The notes under the pieces were generated by a model. It was not told the origin of the DNA and made no database searches. It saw only the letters and a list, made by a program, of their open reading frames with translations. Below are positions 46,360-56,861 of a DNA stretch of 64,000 nucleotides, in pieces. Positions within the stretch are counted from its first letter, which is position 1. Every line of letters starts with the position of its first letter. Origin of the DNA: Mesorhizobium sp. M00.F.Ca.ET.216.01.1.1 (lineage in GTDB: Bacteria; Pseudomonadota; Alphaproteobacteria; Rhizobiales; Rhizobiaceae); the NCBI RefSeq assembly GCF_004010325.2, contig NZ_SADR02000012.1, forward strand, positions 1 through 64,000, in the 5' to 3' direction. The position numbers were made by a program, and so were the translations under genes.

Positions 46360-47322
46360 TCACCCGGCCGCCAGCAGCGCGGCGGCAGTCCGCTCGTCGG
46401 TAATGAGGCCGTTGACCAGCCGCCGGTTCACAGCAGCAAGGATGCCGGGGAGTTTCCGCTCACCCATCGCCAAGGCGATCACCAGCGACTTTTCGCGCGA
46501 CGGCAGCGCCGCCGACGAAACCCGGTCGTTGGTGATGCCTTCGATCATGCGGCCTTCGCGGTCGAACACCCAGCCGACGATCTCGGCGACGCCGCCGGCC
46601 TTCTGCAGCGCCTTCAATTCACTCTCCGAAATGAAACCGTCCTCGTAGAGCGGCGCCTTAGGGCCGAGGTCGCCGATGCCGACAAAGGTGACATCGGCCT
46701 CCGCCGCAAGCGCCAAGGTCGGCTGGATCATCGGCTGGCTGAGCAGCATCTCGCGCTCCTCCGGCGAGGAGGCGATGACCGGCAGCGGCATCGGGAAGGA
46801 GCGCGCCTTGACCCTATCGGCCATGGTGAAGATGACGTTGTAGAAGGCGGCTGAGCCGTCGGGCGAGATGTTACCAGTCAGCGACACCACCTTGTGCTGC
46901 GGGCATTCCATCGGCGGCAGCTGCTCGATCGCCGCCTTCAGCGTGCGCCCAGTGCCGATGGCCATGACGATGGGGGTCGGCGACCGCAATCGCCTCTCGA
47001 TTTCGGCGGCGGCCGCCTCGGCGACGCCGATGATGGTGGAGGAGGAGCCAGGATCGCTCGGCACCACCTCAACCAGATCGAGCGCGAAGCGCGACTTCAG
47101 CCGCGCCGCGAGATCGAGGCAATTGGCGATCGGGTGGTCGACGCGCACCTTGATCAGCCCTTCCGACACCGCCAGCGACACCAGCCGCTGCGCCGTCTGC
47201 CGCGAAATGCCGAGCGTGGCGGCGATCTGGTCCTGGGTGTTGCCGGCAACATAATAGAGCCAGCCGGCGCGCGCCGCTTCGTCCAACCTGTTGTTGCTGC
47301 CGCCGTCCTGCCGCAAATTCAA
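46360..47322 (-). CDS. smoC: SorC/DeoR-type sugar-binding transcriptional regulator
   Basis: A 320-residue regulator with an HTH near 25-50 (VAGNTQDQIAATLGISRQTAQRL is the core) and a SorC-type sugar-phosphate-binding domain, with VVPSDPGSSSTIIGVAEAAA near 90 and VMAIGTGRTLKAAIEQLP near 120. Proteins of this type control the sorbitol/mannitol operons of rhizobia. It lies about 1.4 kb from smoE, separated by the LysR/DUF1127 pair. The palindrome ahead of its own start shares GAGCAATT with the smo promoter, so autoregulation is likely. Confidence 0.85.
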   Translation of the reverse strand: MNLRQDGGSNNRLDEAARAGWLYYVAGNTQDQIAATLGISRQTAQRLVSLAVSEGLIKVRVDHPIANCLDLAARLKSRFALDLVEVVPSDPGSSSTIIGVAEAAAAEIERRLRSPTPIVMAIGTGRTLKAAIEQLPPMECPQHKVVSLTGNISPDGSAAFYNVIFTMADRVKARSFPMPLPVIASSPEEREMLLSQPMIQPTLALAAEADVTFVGIGDLGPKAPLYEDGFISESELKALQKAGGVAEIVGWVFDREGRMIEGITNDRVSSAALPSREKSLVIALAMGERKLPGILAAVNRRLVNGLITDERTAAALLAAG

Positions 47323-47400
47323 GTCCTGCCTCCCAAAGCCCGCAGAGCATTCGAGTGCCGTAGTGTCGCAAGGAATGCGCGTGCGCGCAATTGTCTATCG

Positions 47401-47417
47401 CCGGAGCAATTGCTTGC
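47401..47417. promoter_or_regulatory. Operator candidate upstream of smoC
   Basis: CCGGAGCAATTGCTTGC holds the perfect 10-base palindrome AGCAATTGCT (47405-47414) and lies 80 bases ahead of smoC. It aligns with GTGAGCAATTACTCAC at the smo promoter. A nearby CGCAATTG (47385-47392 region) may be a weaker half-site. The rest of the 250-base gap before the HAD gene has no gene. Confidence 0.5.
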
Positions 47418-47572
47418 TGCTTTAAGCATCTACAATGGAAACAATCGTCCCGCTGCCGTCATTTCCGGAAAGATGGGAGTGGTTTCGGTCCCCTGCCACC
47501 GTCGCTGACGGCGGGCTCGACGGTTTATCTCTGGACACAAACGCTTTAAGGGGATCGCAAAAGGAGCCTCGC

Positions 47573-48205
47573 ATGACGCCGAAAGCAGTTTTCTGGGACA
47601 TGGACGGTACGTTGGTCGACAGCGAGCCGCTGCACGAGGCGGCGCTGGTGGCGGCGCTGCATAGTGTCGGTATCGCAGCGCCGGCCAACCTGCATGAGCG
47701 GGTGCTCGGCATCGCCGCATGGCCGGTCTACGAGATGCTGCGCGACGAGTTCGGCCTCGACCTGCCGTTCGACGACTGGATCGTGCGCAAATACGATCAC
47801 TATCTGCCGCTGGCCGAGACGCTGAAGCCGCGCCCCGGCGCGATCGAGATCTTCAACGAACTGCGGGAACGGGGCGTGGCGCAAGCGGTGGTTTCCAACT
47901 CCGACCGGCTGATCGTCGACGCCAATCTGCGCGCGGTCGGCCTCGTCTATCCCGGCATGAAGACGGTCAGCCGCAATGACGTGCACGAAGGCAAGCCGCA
48001 TGCCGAGCCTTTCCTGCGCGCCGCCTGGCTGGCCGGCGTCGATCCAGCCGATGCCGTGGCGGTCGACGACAGCGTCACTGGGGCCACGGCCGGGCTGGCG
48101 GCGGGGATGAGGACGATGTTCTGGCCGGAGGCACCGATGGAAGGGCCTCCCGGCGCGACCGTCATCAACAGCGCCGAGGAGTTGCGGGCAAAGCTCGGGC
48201 TTTGA
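47573..48205 (+). CDS. HAD-superfamily phosphatase (hexitol/sugar phosphatase-like)
   Basis: A 210-residue HAD hydrolase: FWDMDGTLVDSEPLHEAAL (8-26) with the Asp-x-Asp pair, VVSNSDRLI the second motif, HEGKPHAEPFL the lysine motif and AVDDSVTGATAG the final acidic motif. The ATG at 47573 follows AAGGAG; an in-frame ATG at 47435 would add 46 residues of poor composition. It resembles sugar-phosphate phosphatases that clear 2-deoxyglucose- or hexitol-phosphates. It stands alone, divergent from smoC. Confidence 0.87.
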   Translation: MTPKAVFWDMDGTLVDSEPLHEAALVAALHSVGIAAPANLHERVLGIAAWPVYEMLRDEFGLDLPFDDWIVRKYDHYLPLAETLKPRPGAIEIFNELRERGVAQAVVSNSDRLIVDANLRAVGLVYPGMKTVSRNDVHEGKPHAEPFLRAAWLAGVDPADAVAVDDSVTGATAGLAAGMRTMFWPEAPMEGPPGATVINSAEELRAKLGL

Positions 48206-48258
48206 GCCTGCCCGTTTGACATCCATCAATGGAGTCGGTGCAGGTCTCCTATTGGCGA

Positions 48259-49032
48259 TCAGTTCCGGTAGACCGGTTCCTGCTCGTCTAGGATCGCCTT
48301 GAGTTCGGATAGATGCCGCTCGGCCTGGCCGGGATAATCATCCATCTCGCTTGCGGCCTTCTCGGCGATTTCGTCGGAAAGCACGCGCAGCGGCCGGCCG
48401 GTCCACAGCGCCTTGATATAGGTCTCGGCGGCGCGCTCGAAATAGAACATGCGGTTGAAGGTGTCGGCAACGGTGTCGCCAATGACCAGCACGCCATGAT
48501 TGCCCATGACCATAACCTTGACCTTGGGATCGACGAGAAGCTGCGAGCAGCGTTCGCCTTCCTCCTCGAAGGCCAGCCCGCCATAGTGGCCGTCGACGAC
48601 ATGGCGGTTGAAGAACATCGCCGAGTTCTGGTCGACCGGCGGCAGGCGGGAATCGGCGAGCGAGGCGAGCACGGTGGCGTGGATCGAATGCACATGCATG
48701 ACGCAGCGCGCATGACGCACATTGCGATGGATGGCGCCATGCAGGCCCCACGCCGTCGGATCGGGGGCATTCGGGCCGGAGAGCGTTTCGGGATCGTTGG
48801 CGTCGATCAGCAGCAAGTCGCTCGCCTTGATGCGGGAGAAATGCACCTGGTTGGGATTCATCAGGAATCTGGTGCCGTCATCGTTGACGGCCAGCGAGAA
48901 ATGATTGGCTACCGCCTCGTGCATGTTGAGCCGCGCCGTCCAGCGGAAGGCAGCGGCGAGATCGACGCGTTCCTCGTAGAAAGGCAAATTGGTCAGCGGT
49001 TCCTTTTGCAGGCGGGCGATGCTCATCGACAC
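48259..49032 (-). CDS. Class II aldolase/adducin-family protein
   Basis: A 257-residue protein. The zinc-site histidines are in CVMHVHSIHATVLASL near 110-125, and the substrate loop NHGVLVIGDT is near 180. Further markers are NHFSLAVNDDGTRFLMNP near 43. Members include fuculose-phosphate aldolase-like enzymes and several epimerases and decarboxylases; this one has the long form often found as a lone gene in rhizobia. No neighbour points to a substrate. Two Met codons start the frame (the second is at residue 3). Confidence 0.87.
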   Translation of the reverse strand: MSMSIARLQKEPLTNLPFYEERVDLAAAFRWTARLNMHEAVANHFSLAVNDDGTRFLMNPNQVHFSRIKASDLLLIDANDPETLSGPNAPDPTAWGLHGAIHRNVRHARCVMHVHSIHATVLASLADSRLPPVDQNSAMFFNRHVVDGHYGGLAFEEEGERCSQLLVDPKVKVMVMGNHGVLVIGDTVADTFNRMFYFERAAETYIKALWTGRPLRVLSDEIAEKAASEMDDYPGQAERHLSELKAILDEQEPVYRN

Positions 49033-49137
49033 TACTCCGTGAAAGACGCAAGGATGCCGCGAGCCTGAGATGCGCGCAACCGGTTTCGGTTGGTGCAGGG
49101 AGCCAAATAGGTCCCACAGGCGCCGCCAACGAGGGGT

Positions 49138-49770
49138 TCAGGCGGCAGATCGTGCGGCGCGCAGCCCGCCATGCTCGATGATGAAATCGATCACCTGCTG
49201 CAGCCCCTTGCCGCGCGACAGATCGGTGAAGCCGAATGGCCGCTTGCCGCGCATGCGGGCAGCGTCGCGCTCCATGACATCGAGATTGACGTTCACATAG
49301 GGCGCAAGATCGCTCTTGTTGACGACAAGGAAGTCCGACCGCGTGATCGCCGGCCCACCCTTGCGCGGGATTTCCTCGCCCTGGCAGACGGAGATGACAT
49401 AGAGCGTCAGGTCGGCGAGGTCGGGCGAGAAGGTGGCAGCGAGGTTGTCGCCGCCCGATTCGATGAAGACGATGTCGAGATCCGGGAATTTTTTGGTCAT
49501 CTCGGCGATCGCCTGCAGGTTGATCGAGGCGTCCTCGCGGATGGCGGTGTGCGGGCAGCCGCCGGTCTCAACACCCATGATGCGATCCTCGGGCAGCGCC
49601 TGCAGCCGGGCCAGCATCATGGCGTCTTCCTTGGTGTAGATGTCGTTGGTGACGACGGCGATCGAGAACTCGTCGCGCAGTGCCTTGCAGAGCTTTTCGG
49701 TGAGCGTCGTCTTGCCGGAGCCGACGGGGCCGCCGATGCCGATGCGAAGAGGACCGTTGGCTTGTGTCAT
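49138..49770 (-). CDS. ureG: Urease accessory GTPase UreG
   Basis: A 210-residue nickel-delivery GTPase. The P-loop is [13 protein letters not shown] near 11-23, the metal site is the CPH motif in [18 protein letters not shown] near 72-90, and later motifs are [13 protein letters not shown] and [11 protein letters not shown]. It delivers nickel to apo-urease with UreD, UreF and UreE. I used the ATG at 49770, which overlaps the DUF3995 gene by 4 bases. It is the last gene of the urease run. Confidence 0.95.
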   Translation of the reverse strand: MTQANGPLRIGIGGPVGSGKTTLTEKLCKALRDEFSIAVVTNDIYTKEDAMMLARLQALPEDRIMGVETGGCPHTAIREDASINLQAIAEMTKKFPDLDIVFIESGGDNLAATFSPDLADLTLYVISVCQGEEIPRKGGPAITRSDFLVVNKSDLAPYVNVNLDVMERDAARMRGKRPFGFTDLSRGKGLQQVIDFIIEHGGLRAARSAA

Positions 49771-50207
49771 GTGGGGAACTCCGTAATGGCAAGAACGGCG
49801 AAGCCAAGCCCGATCAACAGGCAGAGCGGCGAATAATAACGCAGATCGAGCCGCGCGAAAGGTTGCTCCGGCGTTAGCCGGCGCCACCACGGCGTGAAGC
49901 CGGCTATACCGCGCGCCAGGAAGACCAGCGCGATGAGCAGCGATGTGGCGGCGAGCCCGGCCTTGGGAAAGGGCGTGGCAAAGATGCCTTCGAGCGCCAT
50001 CGGCCATAGCGTTGCCAGGGCCAGACAGGCGGCAACGGCAAAGCAGGCGAAGGGCGTCGGCATCTCGTCGATGCCGCGAACGCCGACCACTGCGCGGGCG
50101 CAAGAGGCGGCGTCCCTGCCCGGCCAGATACCACCGATGCCCCAATAAACATGCATCGTGGTGATCAGCAGCAGGACGAAGGAGAGCGCGAAGGCCAGGA
50201 CGATCAT
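49767..50207 (-). CDS. DUF3995-type membrane protein in the urease operon
   Basis: A 146-residue protein with about four hydrophobic spans: [21 protein letters not shown] at the start, then around 55-75, 85-100 and 125-142. The motif [12 protein letters not shown] near the first span is characteristic of DUF3995. Function unknown. It overlaps ureF and ureG by 4 bases each, which is strong evidence for a link to urease, perhaps in nickel or urea entry; that is inference. Confidence 0.8.
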   Translation of the reverse strand: MIVLAFALSFVLLLITTMHVYWGIGGIWPGRDAASCARAVVGVRGIDEMPTPFACFAVAACLALATLWPMALEGIFATPFPKAGLAATSLLIALVFLARGIAGFTPWWRRLTPEQPFARLDLRYYSPLCLLIGLGFAVLAITEFPT

Positions 50208-50872
50208 GAGCGGAACAACCGCGAATACTGGGTTTCGTGCTTCATCGCCATGATATCCGAGATGAAGGCGCAGCCGCCGAGATCGTCAAGCGTCGAGCCG
50301 GCAGCACGGGCGGCAACGCTGAGCGCCAGCGGCTCGAAGCCAGCGAGCAGCGCGGTCGCTCCGCTTTGGCCGACCACGCCGAGCCTGATCGCTGCCTGGA
50401 CGAGATTGGAGAAGAAGGCTTGCAGGAAGGCCGACAGTGCGTCCTGCAGGGCAATCGCGTTGCCGCCGGCAATTGCGCCGACGGCGACGCAATAGGGGCA
50501 CTCGGCTGGCAAGGGTCCGAGCACCGGTTTCCAGGCCGCCGCAGCCTTGAGGAAGGCCGCGCCCTGCAGCATGGTTTCGGCATGGCGCTCGCGAGAGCCG
50601 GCCAGCGCCTCGGCGAGTGCCGCGGCCTGGCAAAGATCGCCGCCTTCACGGGCGCGGCGCCAGCTTTCGGCAAACAGCACCGCATCGTTCCAGCCCGAAC
50701 CCATCTCGACCAGCGTCTCCAGCCATGCGGCGAGATCTTTGCTATCGGCAACCAGTCCGTCATGCACGGCGCGCTCGAGACCGTGACTGTAGGAAAAACC
50801 GCCGACCGGGAAGGACGGCGACAGCCATGCCATCAGCCGCAGCAAGGCGATATTCGATGGCTGGTCAGTCAT
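50204..50872 (-). CDS. ureF: Urease accessory protein UreF
   Basis: A 222-residue helical protein recognised by [21 protein letters not shown] near 13-33 and [20 protein letters not shown] near 165. It acts with UreD and UreG in building the nickel site. The ATG at 50872 overlaps the ureE end by 8 bases. A longer in-frame extension upstream is made of the antisense of the His-rich ureE tail and was rejected. Confidence 0.93.
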   Translation of the reverse strand: MTDQPSNIALLRLMAWLSPSFPVGGFSYSHGLERAVHDGLVADSKDLAAWLETLVEMGSGWNDAVLFAESWRRAREGGDLCQAAALAEALAGSRERHAETMLQGAAFLKAAAAWKPVLGPLPAECPYCVAVGAIAGGNAIALQDALSAFLQAFFSNLVQAAIRLGVVGQSGATALLAGFEPLALSVAARAAGSTLDDLGGCAFISDIMAMKHETQYSRLFRS

Positions 50873-51482
50873 GATTGTGGTCATGGCCATCATGGTCGTG
50901 AGAGTGGCTGTGCGAGTGAGAATGCGATTCGCTGTGTGTATGGGAATGCGCTTCAGCGTGGCTGTGCGAATGCGCCTCCGCATGCGCTTGACCGTGATCG
51001 TGACTGTGCCCGCCGTGCCCGGAATAAGCGCCGCGCACCGGCTTGAACGGCTCCGAAACGTCGCTCACCGTAGCGCCCAGCCCCTCCAGCATCGCCTTGA
51101 TGACATGGTCACGCAGGATGAGGATGCGGTTCGCCTCGATGGCGGCCGCGAGGTGACGGTTGCCGATATGCCAGGCGAGCTCGGCCAGATGCACGGCGCT
51201 GCTGGCACGGATGTCGTAGAGCGGCTCCTCGGCGGCGATGATCTCGATATGGCGGCCGTCCTCCAGCACCAGCCGATCGCGGTCGTTCAAGGTGACCGGT
51301 TCGGGCAGGTCGACCAGCACCTTTTCGCCGCTCGATGTCTCGATGGCGCGGCGGCGCAGATGCCGCTCGTCATGGGCAAGCACGGCGCGGTCGTATGGCA
51401 CGGTCGTTCCCGCCTCACCGGCGGCAAGCACGGAGACGGCACGCGGGAATTTGGTGAAGTCGGTGCGGATGTCGAGCTTCAT
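50865..51482 (-). CDS. ureE: Urease accessory nickel carrier UreE, with long histidine-rich tail
   Basis: A 205-residue protein. The N-terminal peptide-binding domain includes [16 protein letters not shown], and the metal-binding domain has [19 protein letters not shown] with the conserved His. From about 160 the C-terminus is an extreme His/Ala/Ser/Glu/Asp tract ([16 protein letters not shown] type) ending DHNHD. This is longer than in the Klebsiella protein and offers many nickel sites. I chose the ATG at 51482 (MKLDIR). It lies 178 bases downstream of the preceding membrane-protein gene, separated by a palindrome. Confidence 0.93.
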   Translation of the reverse strand: MKLDIRTDFTKFPRAVSVLAAGEAGTTVPYDRAVLAHDERHLRRRAIETSSGEKVLVDLPEPVTLNDRDRLVLEDGRHIEIIAAEEPLYDIRASSAVHLAELAWHIGNRHLAAAIEANRILILRDHVIKAMLEGLGATVSDVSEPFKPVRGAYSGHGGHSHDHGQAHAEAHSHSHAEAHSHTHSESHSHSHSHSHDHDGHDHNHD

Positions 51483-51560
51483 CTGAAAGATCCTCCATTG
51501 CCTGTGCGGGCGCGGTCGCCAGCAGCCTAGACCATCCGCAAGATCGACCCAATGCCAGCG

Positions 51561-51601
51561 CATGACCCCGAAAATCAGAATCGATTTCGGAAGGGATCAT
51601 G
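51561..51601. repeat. Small dispersed palindrome, copy A
   Basis: CATGACCCCGAAAATC at the left is mirrored by GATTTCGG, then AAGGGATCATG at the right. The layout is the same as at 52293-52335: CATGAtCCCGAAAA ... TTCGGAA-GATCATG. Such CATGATCC palindromes are, from memory, scattered in Rhizobiales intergenic DNA. It fills much of the 178-base gap upstream of ureE. Confidence 0.6.
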
Positions 51602-51660
51602 CGCCCAATCAGAGTGTTACAGCGTCCTTCGCGCGTCCGAAAGGACGCGCGGCGCTGTAA

Positions 51661-52254
51661 TCAGACGATGGTGTCGAAGAGCCGCAGGATAAACGATATC
51701 TGGTAGATGAGCGTGGCGGCGACAAAGGCGATGTGAAAGCGGCGGTCGCGCACCAGGATCGCGACAATGCAAAGCGTGGCGAAAACCGGCGTGCGGATCA
51801 GGTACTCGACGCCGAAGCGGGCAAAATGCTCCGGCCCTTTCAGCATCGTGTCGACCACATCGAGCAGATAGGTCGCACCCAGCAGGCCGAAGAACCAGAC
51901 GCGGCGCGAGTAGAAGAAATCCTCGTAGCTGGTGTAGTCCAGCATCGAATCCGGGAACAGCAGCGCGCAGAGCATGAACAACGTGACCGCGTAGAAGATG
52001 ATGAACAAGTATTTGCCGAAGGTCCAGGTCTGGAGGGCGTAGAGGCCGAACTCCCACCACCAGAAATGCACCAGCATCAGAAGCACAGAGCCGACCCAGG
52101 CCAGATGCACAAGGTAGAGCCGATACTGGCCTGGATGCTGGATGATGCGGGCGAGCCCCGACAGCAGGCGGGTGACGCCGAGGCCGATCACCATGCCCAT
52201 GACGATGCGGATATGCGGGAAGATGTCGTGGACGGAGGCGAGCTGCTGTTCCAT
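51661..52254 (-). CDS. Hypothetical membrane protein between ureC and ureE
   Basis: A 197-residue protein with six probable spans. It begins MEQQLASVHDIFPHIRIVMG, has a tryptophan-rich stretch HFWWWEFGLYALQTW near 64-78, and ends ISFILRLFDTIV. I do not recognise the family. It lies on the urease strand but has dispersed palindromes on both sides (51561-51601, 52293-52335), so it may be an insertion with its own promoter. A channel or sensor role is possible but not supported. Confidence 0.7.
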   Translation of the reverse strand: MEQQLASVHDIFPHIRIVMGMVIGLGVTRLLSGLARIIQHPGQYRLYLVHLAWVGSVLLMLVHFWWWEFGLYALQTWTFGKYLFIIFYAVTLFMLCALLFPDSMLDYTSYEDFFYSRRVWFFGLLGATYLLDVVDTMLKGPEHFARFGVEYLIRTPVFATLCIVAILVRDRRFHIAFVAATLIYQISFILRLFDTIV

Positions 52255-52292
52255 CGGCCTATTGCGGCATGTTCTGCATCGGCGTTCTAGAC

Positions 52293-52335
52293 CATGATCC
52301 CGAAAAGTGGAATCGGGTCTTCGGAAGAGATCATG
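52293..52335. repeat. Small dispersed palindrome, copy B
   Basis: CATGATCCCGAAAAGTGGAA is mirrored imperfectly by TCTTCGGAAGAGATCATG. It is related to copy A at 51561-51601. The two flank the hypothetical membrane-protein gene. Confidence 0.65.
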
Positions 52336-52397
52336 ATAAAAAAAGGAGGTGGAGTCCCACTCCTGTTTCCGTCTGGATGAGGCTCTACTGCGCTGGG

Positions 52398-54110
<1,713 letters not shown>

Positions 54111-54277
54111 CAGCAATTGCTCCCGAAATCCAGTCTGGACGAGGCGTTGTTCCACATTGCCGCCATCCTATCGTCACGCAATGACCCGCTAAGCGACACT
54201 TTCCAATCCCATTTGCCGTTTGAGGTAGGGGAGTCACCCTAAATCGACCGTTTTCCAAATCGATGGAAGGAATATCC

Positions 54278-54664
54278 ATGCGCAAAACGACACTTCTCGC
54301 AGCCGCCGCCACCGTGATGCTCGCCACCGCCGCCAGCGCCCAGCAACAGCCCGCGCAGCAACAGCCCGGTCAGGCGCCGGCTGCTCCCGCTCCCGCGACG
54401 CCCAATGCTCAGCCGGCCGTGCCGACCATACAGAGCGTCAACATCGTCGACATTACGGAGCTGCCCAAGGACACCCAGACGCAGGTCAACCAGGTGATCG
54501 CCCAGCGTGGCGAGGCCGGCCTGCAGAAACTGCGCGGCTCGATCGATTCGACGCCAAAGGTGAAGTCCGCGCTCGAAGCCAAGGGGCTCACCTCGGCACA
54601 GGTGATCGCCGCCAGCCTGGACAACAATGGCGCGCTGACCCTGATCACCAAGAAAGCCAGCTGA
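54278..54664 (+). CDS. Small secreted protein, unknown function
   Basis: A 128-residue protein with a clear Sec signal (MRKTTLLAAAATVMLATAASA), a Gln/Pro/Ala-rich linker (QQQPAQQQPGQ type, about 22-52) and a C-terminal domain of about 70 residues (IVDITELPKDTQTQVNQVIA onwards). GGAAGGAA is 7 bases before the ATG. I do not recognise the family. It is transcribed against the urease genes and lies between ureC and ureB. Confidence 0.75.
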   Translation: MRKTTLLAAAATVMLATAASAQQQPAQQQPGQAPAAPAPATPNAQPAVPTIQSVNIVDITELPKDTQTQVNQVIAQRGEAGLQKLRGSIDSTPKVKSALEAKGLTSAQVIAASLDNNGALTLITKKAS

Positions 54665-54790
54665 CCACAGGCTATGGCGGGCCGGCACCCGGCCTGTCCG
54701 CCGCATCGGGGAGGGAACCTTCGCCGGGCAGGATTCGTTTGACTTCTTTAGTGCTGAAACGAATCTCGAAAAGGGTCCTGAGAGCGAGCG

Positions 54791-55285
54791 ATGGCGATCA
54801 CCACCTTCCCCGACGCCAAATGGCTGCATGCGATCGCCGCGATGGCGTTTGTCGCGGCGAGCGTTCCGCATGCGACGCTCAACGCGCAGAGCCTTGAAAG
54901 CCCGGATACCATCAACCGGATCGTCGGCTCGGAGGTCGGGCAGGAAAAGACCAACACGGCTGCGGAAGCCCGCAAGGTGACCACGGCGATCGACCGGACG
55001 CGCGAAAACATCGCCGCCGTCCGCAAGACATCCAAGCTCGACAAGGTCGACATCGTGTTCCTTGCCGATGCGGCGCGCACGGAAGGCGGCCCGCCGCCGG
55101 CGATCGAGACCAAGGTCAAGCAACATCAGGACGATATTGCAGAACTGCGCGAGGAGATCGAGGCGAACGCATTGTTGTTCAACGCTATCGACTCGCGGCG
55201 CGTCCTTACTGAAGACGTTCTCGCGGTCGAATTCGACGCCCCGGGAAAAGTCGTCATCTATGCGGCTGCCAAGCCGCCCAGCTGA
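54791..55285 (+). CDS. Secreted protein, unknown function
   Basis: A 164-residue protein with a probable signal peptide (WLHAIAAMAFVAASVPHA to about residue 32). The mature part is helical and charged: TAIDRTRENIAAVRKTSKLD, then an acidic HQDDIAELREEIEANAL, and a short beta-like end VLAVEFDAPGKVVIYAAAKP. Function unknown. It follows the other secreted protein by 126 bases on the same strand and converges on ureB. Confidence 0.7.
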   Translation: MAITTFPDAKWLHAIAAMAFVAASVPHATLNAQSLESPDTINRIVGSEVGQEKTNTAAEARKVTTAIDRTRENIAAVRKTSKLDKVDIVFLADAARTEGGPPPAIETKVKQHQDDIAELREEIEANALLFNAIDSRRVLTEDVLAVEFDAPGKVVIYAAAKPPS

Positions 55286-55308
55286 TCCAGCATTCGACGC
55301 CTGCGATC

Positions 55309-55614
55309 TCACAAGGCGCCCATGATCTTCTGCTGAAATCCGTAGACCTCGCGCTTGCCGCCGAGCGGCACCAGCGTGACGTCGCGCTCCTGCCCCGGCT
55401 CGAAGCGCATGGCCGTGCCGGCGGCGATGTCGAGGCGCATGCCCCGCGCCTTGTCGCGATCGAACTTCAATCCCTCATTGGTCTCGAAGAAGTGGTAGTG
55501 GCTGCCGACCTGGATCGGCCGGTCGCCACTGTTGGCCACCTTCATCGTGACCGTCGGCAGGCCCTTGTTCAGCTCGATCTCGCCGTCCGCAGTGATGATT
55601 TCGCCCGGGATCAT
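55309..55614 (-). CDS. ureB: Urease beta subunit
   Basis: A 101-residue structural subunit: starts [18 protein letters not shown], has [20 protein letters not shown] near 23-42 and ends [10 protein letters not shown]. It assembles with UreA and UreC. The gene lies 8 bases after the HupE/UreJ gene. Confidence 0.96.
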   Translation of the reverse strand: MIPGEIITADGEIELNKGLPTVTMKVANSGDRPIQVGSHYHFFETNEGLKFDRDKARGMRLDIAAGTAMRFEPGQERDVTLVPLGGKREVYGFQQKIMGAL

Positions 55615-55622
55615 TGTTTACC

Positions 55623-56216
55623 TCACAAGACGCCGAAGACGAGGCCGACACCGACCGCCGCACAAGCAGCGCCGGCGGCGCGGGCAAACCCGCGGAACCG
55701 CATGCCAAGGCCAAGACCGGCGGTGATGCCGACGGCATGGAGCAACGCAGTGGCGAAGGCAAAGCCGGCCATATAGCCAAGCCCAGCTGCATTTTCGACC
55801 ACCTCGACGCCATGGGCATGGCCATGGAACAGCGCGAACAGGCCGATGATGGCAACACCGGCCGAGACAGGGAGATCGACCGCGAGCGCAACCAGCAGGC
55901 CGAGCGCCACGACGGACGCCAGGATGGCTGGCTCGACGAAGGGCACAGGCACGTGCAACATGCCGAGCCCGCCGCCGGCCAGCATGACGCCGACGAAGGC
56001 GAGCGGCCACGCAAGAACTGCCCTGCCGCCCTTGAGCGCCGCCCATAGCCCGACCGCGATCATCGCCGTCACGTGGTCGAGGCCGGAAAGCGGGTGCATG
56101 AAGCCTGCCGTGAAAGATGAGGTCGCGCCAGTGCCGACATGGGCATAGGCGGGCATCGCGGCAGCCAGCAGCAGGATCGCCGAGAGGGATGTGCGTTTCA
56201 TCGTAGCGGGGATCAT
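55623..56216 (-). CDS. ureJ: HupE/UreJ-family protein (probable nickel permease)
   Basis: A 197-residue membrane protein with a cleavable leader ending AMPAYAHVG and about six spans. The family signature HPLSGLDHVTAMIAVGLWAA near 41-60 and the histidine-rich HGHAHGVEVVENAAG near 130 are metal-binding. Family members move nickel into the cell for urease or hydrogenase. It lies between the DUF1272 gene and ureB, which fits nickel supply. An in-frame ATG five codons later is an alternative start. Confidence 0.88.
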   Translation of the reverse strand: MIPATMKRTSLSAILLLAAAMPAYAHVGTGATSSFTAGFMHPLSGLDHVTAMIAVGLWAALKGGRAVLAWPLAFVGVMLAGGGLGMLHVPVPFVEPAILASVVALGLLVALAVDLPVSAGVAIIGLFALFHGHAHGVEVVENAAGLGYMAGFAFATALLHAVGITAGLGLGMRFRGFARAAGAACAAVGVGLVFGVL

Positions 56217-56247
56217 CGATGTGCCTTCCGTTATGGGCTGATGCCGG

Positions 56248-56505
56248 TTACGCGACCTTGCGGGCCGGGCCGCAGCCCTCGGCCTTGAGAACGCGCTTTG
56301 TCGAGGCGGGGTATGTCTTCAGCTTGGCTGCAGGGCGGATCGGACGGGTCGAAAAATTGCCGCCGCAATTGGGGCAGACGCCGCCCAGCACATTTTCCGC
56401 GCAATCGGCACAGAAGGTGCACTCGAAGGTGCAGATCATCGCATCCGTCGCCTCCGGCGGCAGGTCCTTGTCGCAACATTCGCAATTTGGGCGCAGTTCC
56501 AGCAT
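56248..56505 (-). CDS. DUF1272-family cysteine-rich small protein
   Basis: An 85-residue protein with zinc-ribbon-like cysteine pairs: CECCDKDLPPEATDAMICTF, then ECTFCADCAENVLGGVCPNC. I recognise the DUF1272 family (LRPNCECCDKDLPP). No function is established that I know. It lies between ureA and the HupE/UreJ gene, both on the same strand, so it may be involved in metal handling for urease. Confidence 0.85.
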   Translation of the reverse strand: MLELRPNCECCDKDLPPEATDAMICTFECTFCADCAENVLGGVCPNCGGNFSTRPIRPAAKLKTYPASTKRVLKAEGCGPARKVA

Positions 56506-56530
56506 CTTCCTCTCCTCACCTACGTTCGTG

Positions 56531-56833
56531 TCACCTTATCGGTTCGTGCACGGTCACCAGCTTGGTGCCGTCGGGAAACGTCGCTTCGACCTGCACGTCG
56601 TGGATCATCTCGGCGATACCTTCCATCACCTGCGCGCGGGTAACGACATGGGCGCCGGCCTCCATCAGCTCGGCGACCGGACGGCCATCGCGGGCGCCTT
56701 CGACGACGAAATCGGTGATCAGCGCGATCGCCTCCGGATGGTTGAGCTTGACGCCGCGTTCGAGCCGCTTGCGTGCCACGATCGCCGCCATGGCGATGAG
56801 CAGCTTGTCCTTTTCCCTTGGCGTCAGGTTCAT
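56531..56833 (-). CDS. ureA: Urease gamma subunit
   Basis: A 100-residue structural subunit: [20 protein letters not shown] at the start, [20 protein letters not shown] near 28-47, and ends [10 protein letters not shown]. The ATG at 56833 is the canonical start. It lies 28 bases after ureD. Confidence 0.96.
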   Translation of the reverse strand: MNLTPREKDKLLIAMAAIVARKRLERGVKLNHPEAIALITDFVVEGARDGRPVAELMEAGAHVVTRAQVMEGIAEMIHDVQVEATFPDGTKLVTVHEPIR

Positions 56834-56861
56834 GCGCTTCCCTGGAGTAGCATAATCGGAA

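Noticed and set aside
50873..50983. N-terminal extension of UreF, rich in Arg and Thr
   Set aside because: It is the out-of-frame reading of the His-rich ureE tail; UreF homology begins at the ATG at 50872.
54239..55312. A 357-codon minus-strand frame between ureB and ureC
   Set aside because: It would restore a one-strand urease operon, but its sequence is an arginine-rich shadow, while the plus-strand frames have proper signal peptides and, for the first, a good ribosome-binding site.
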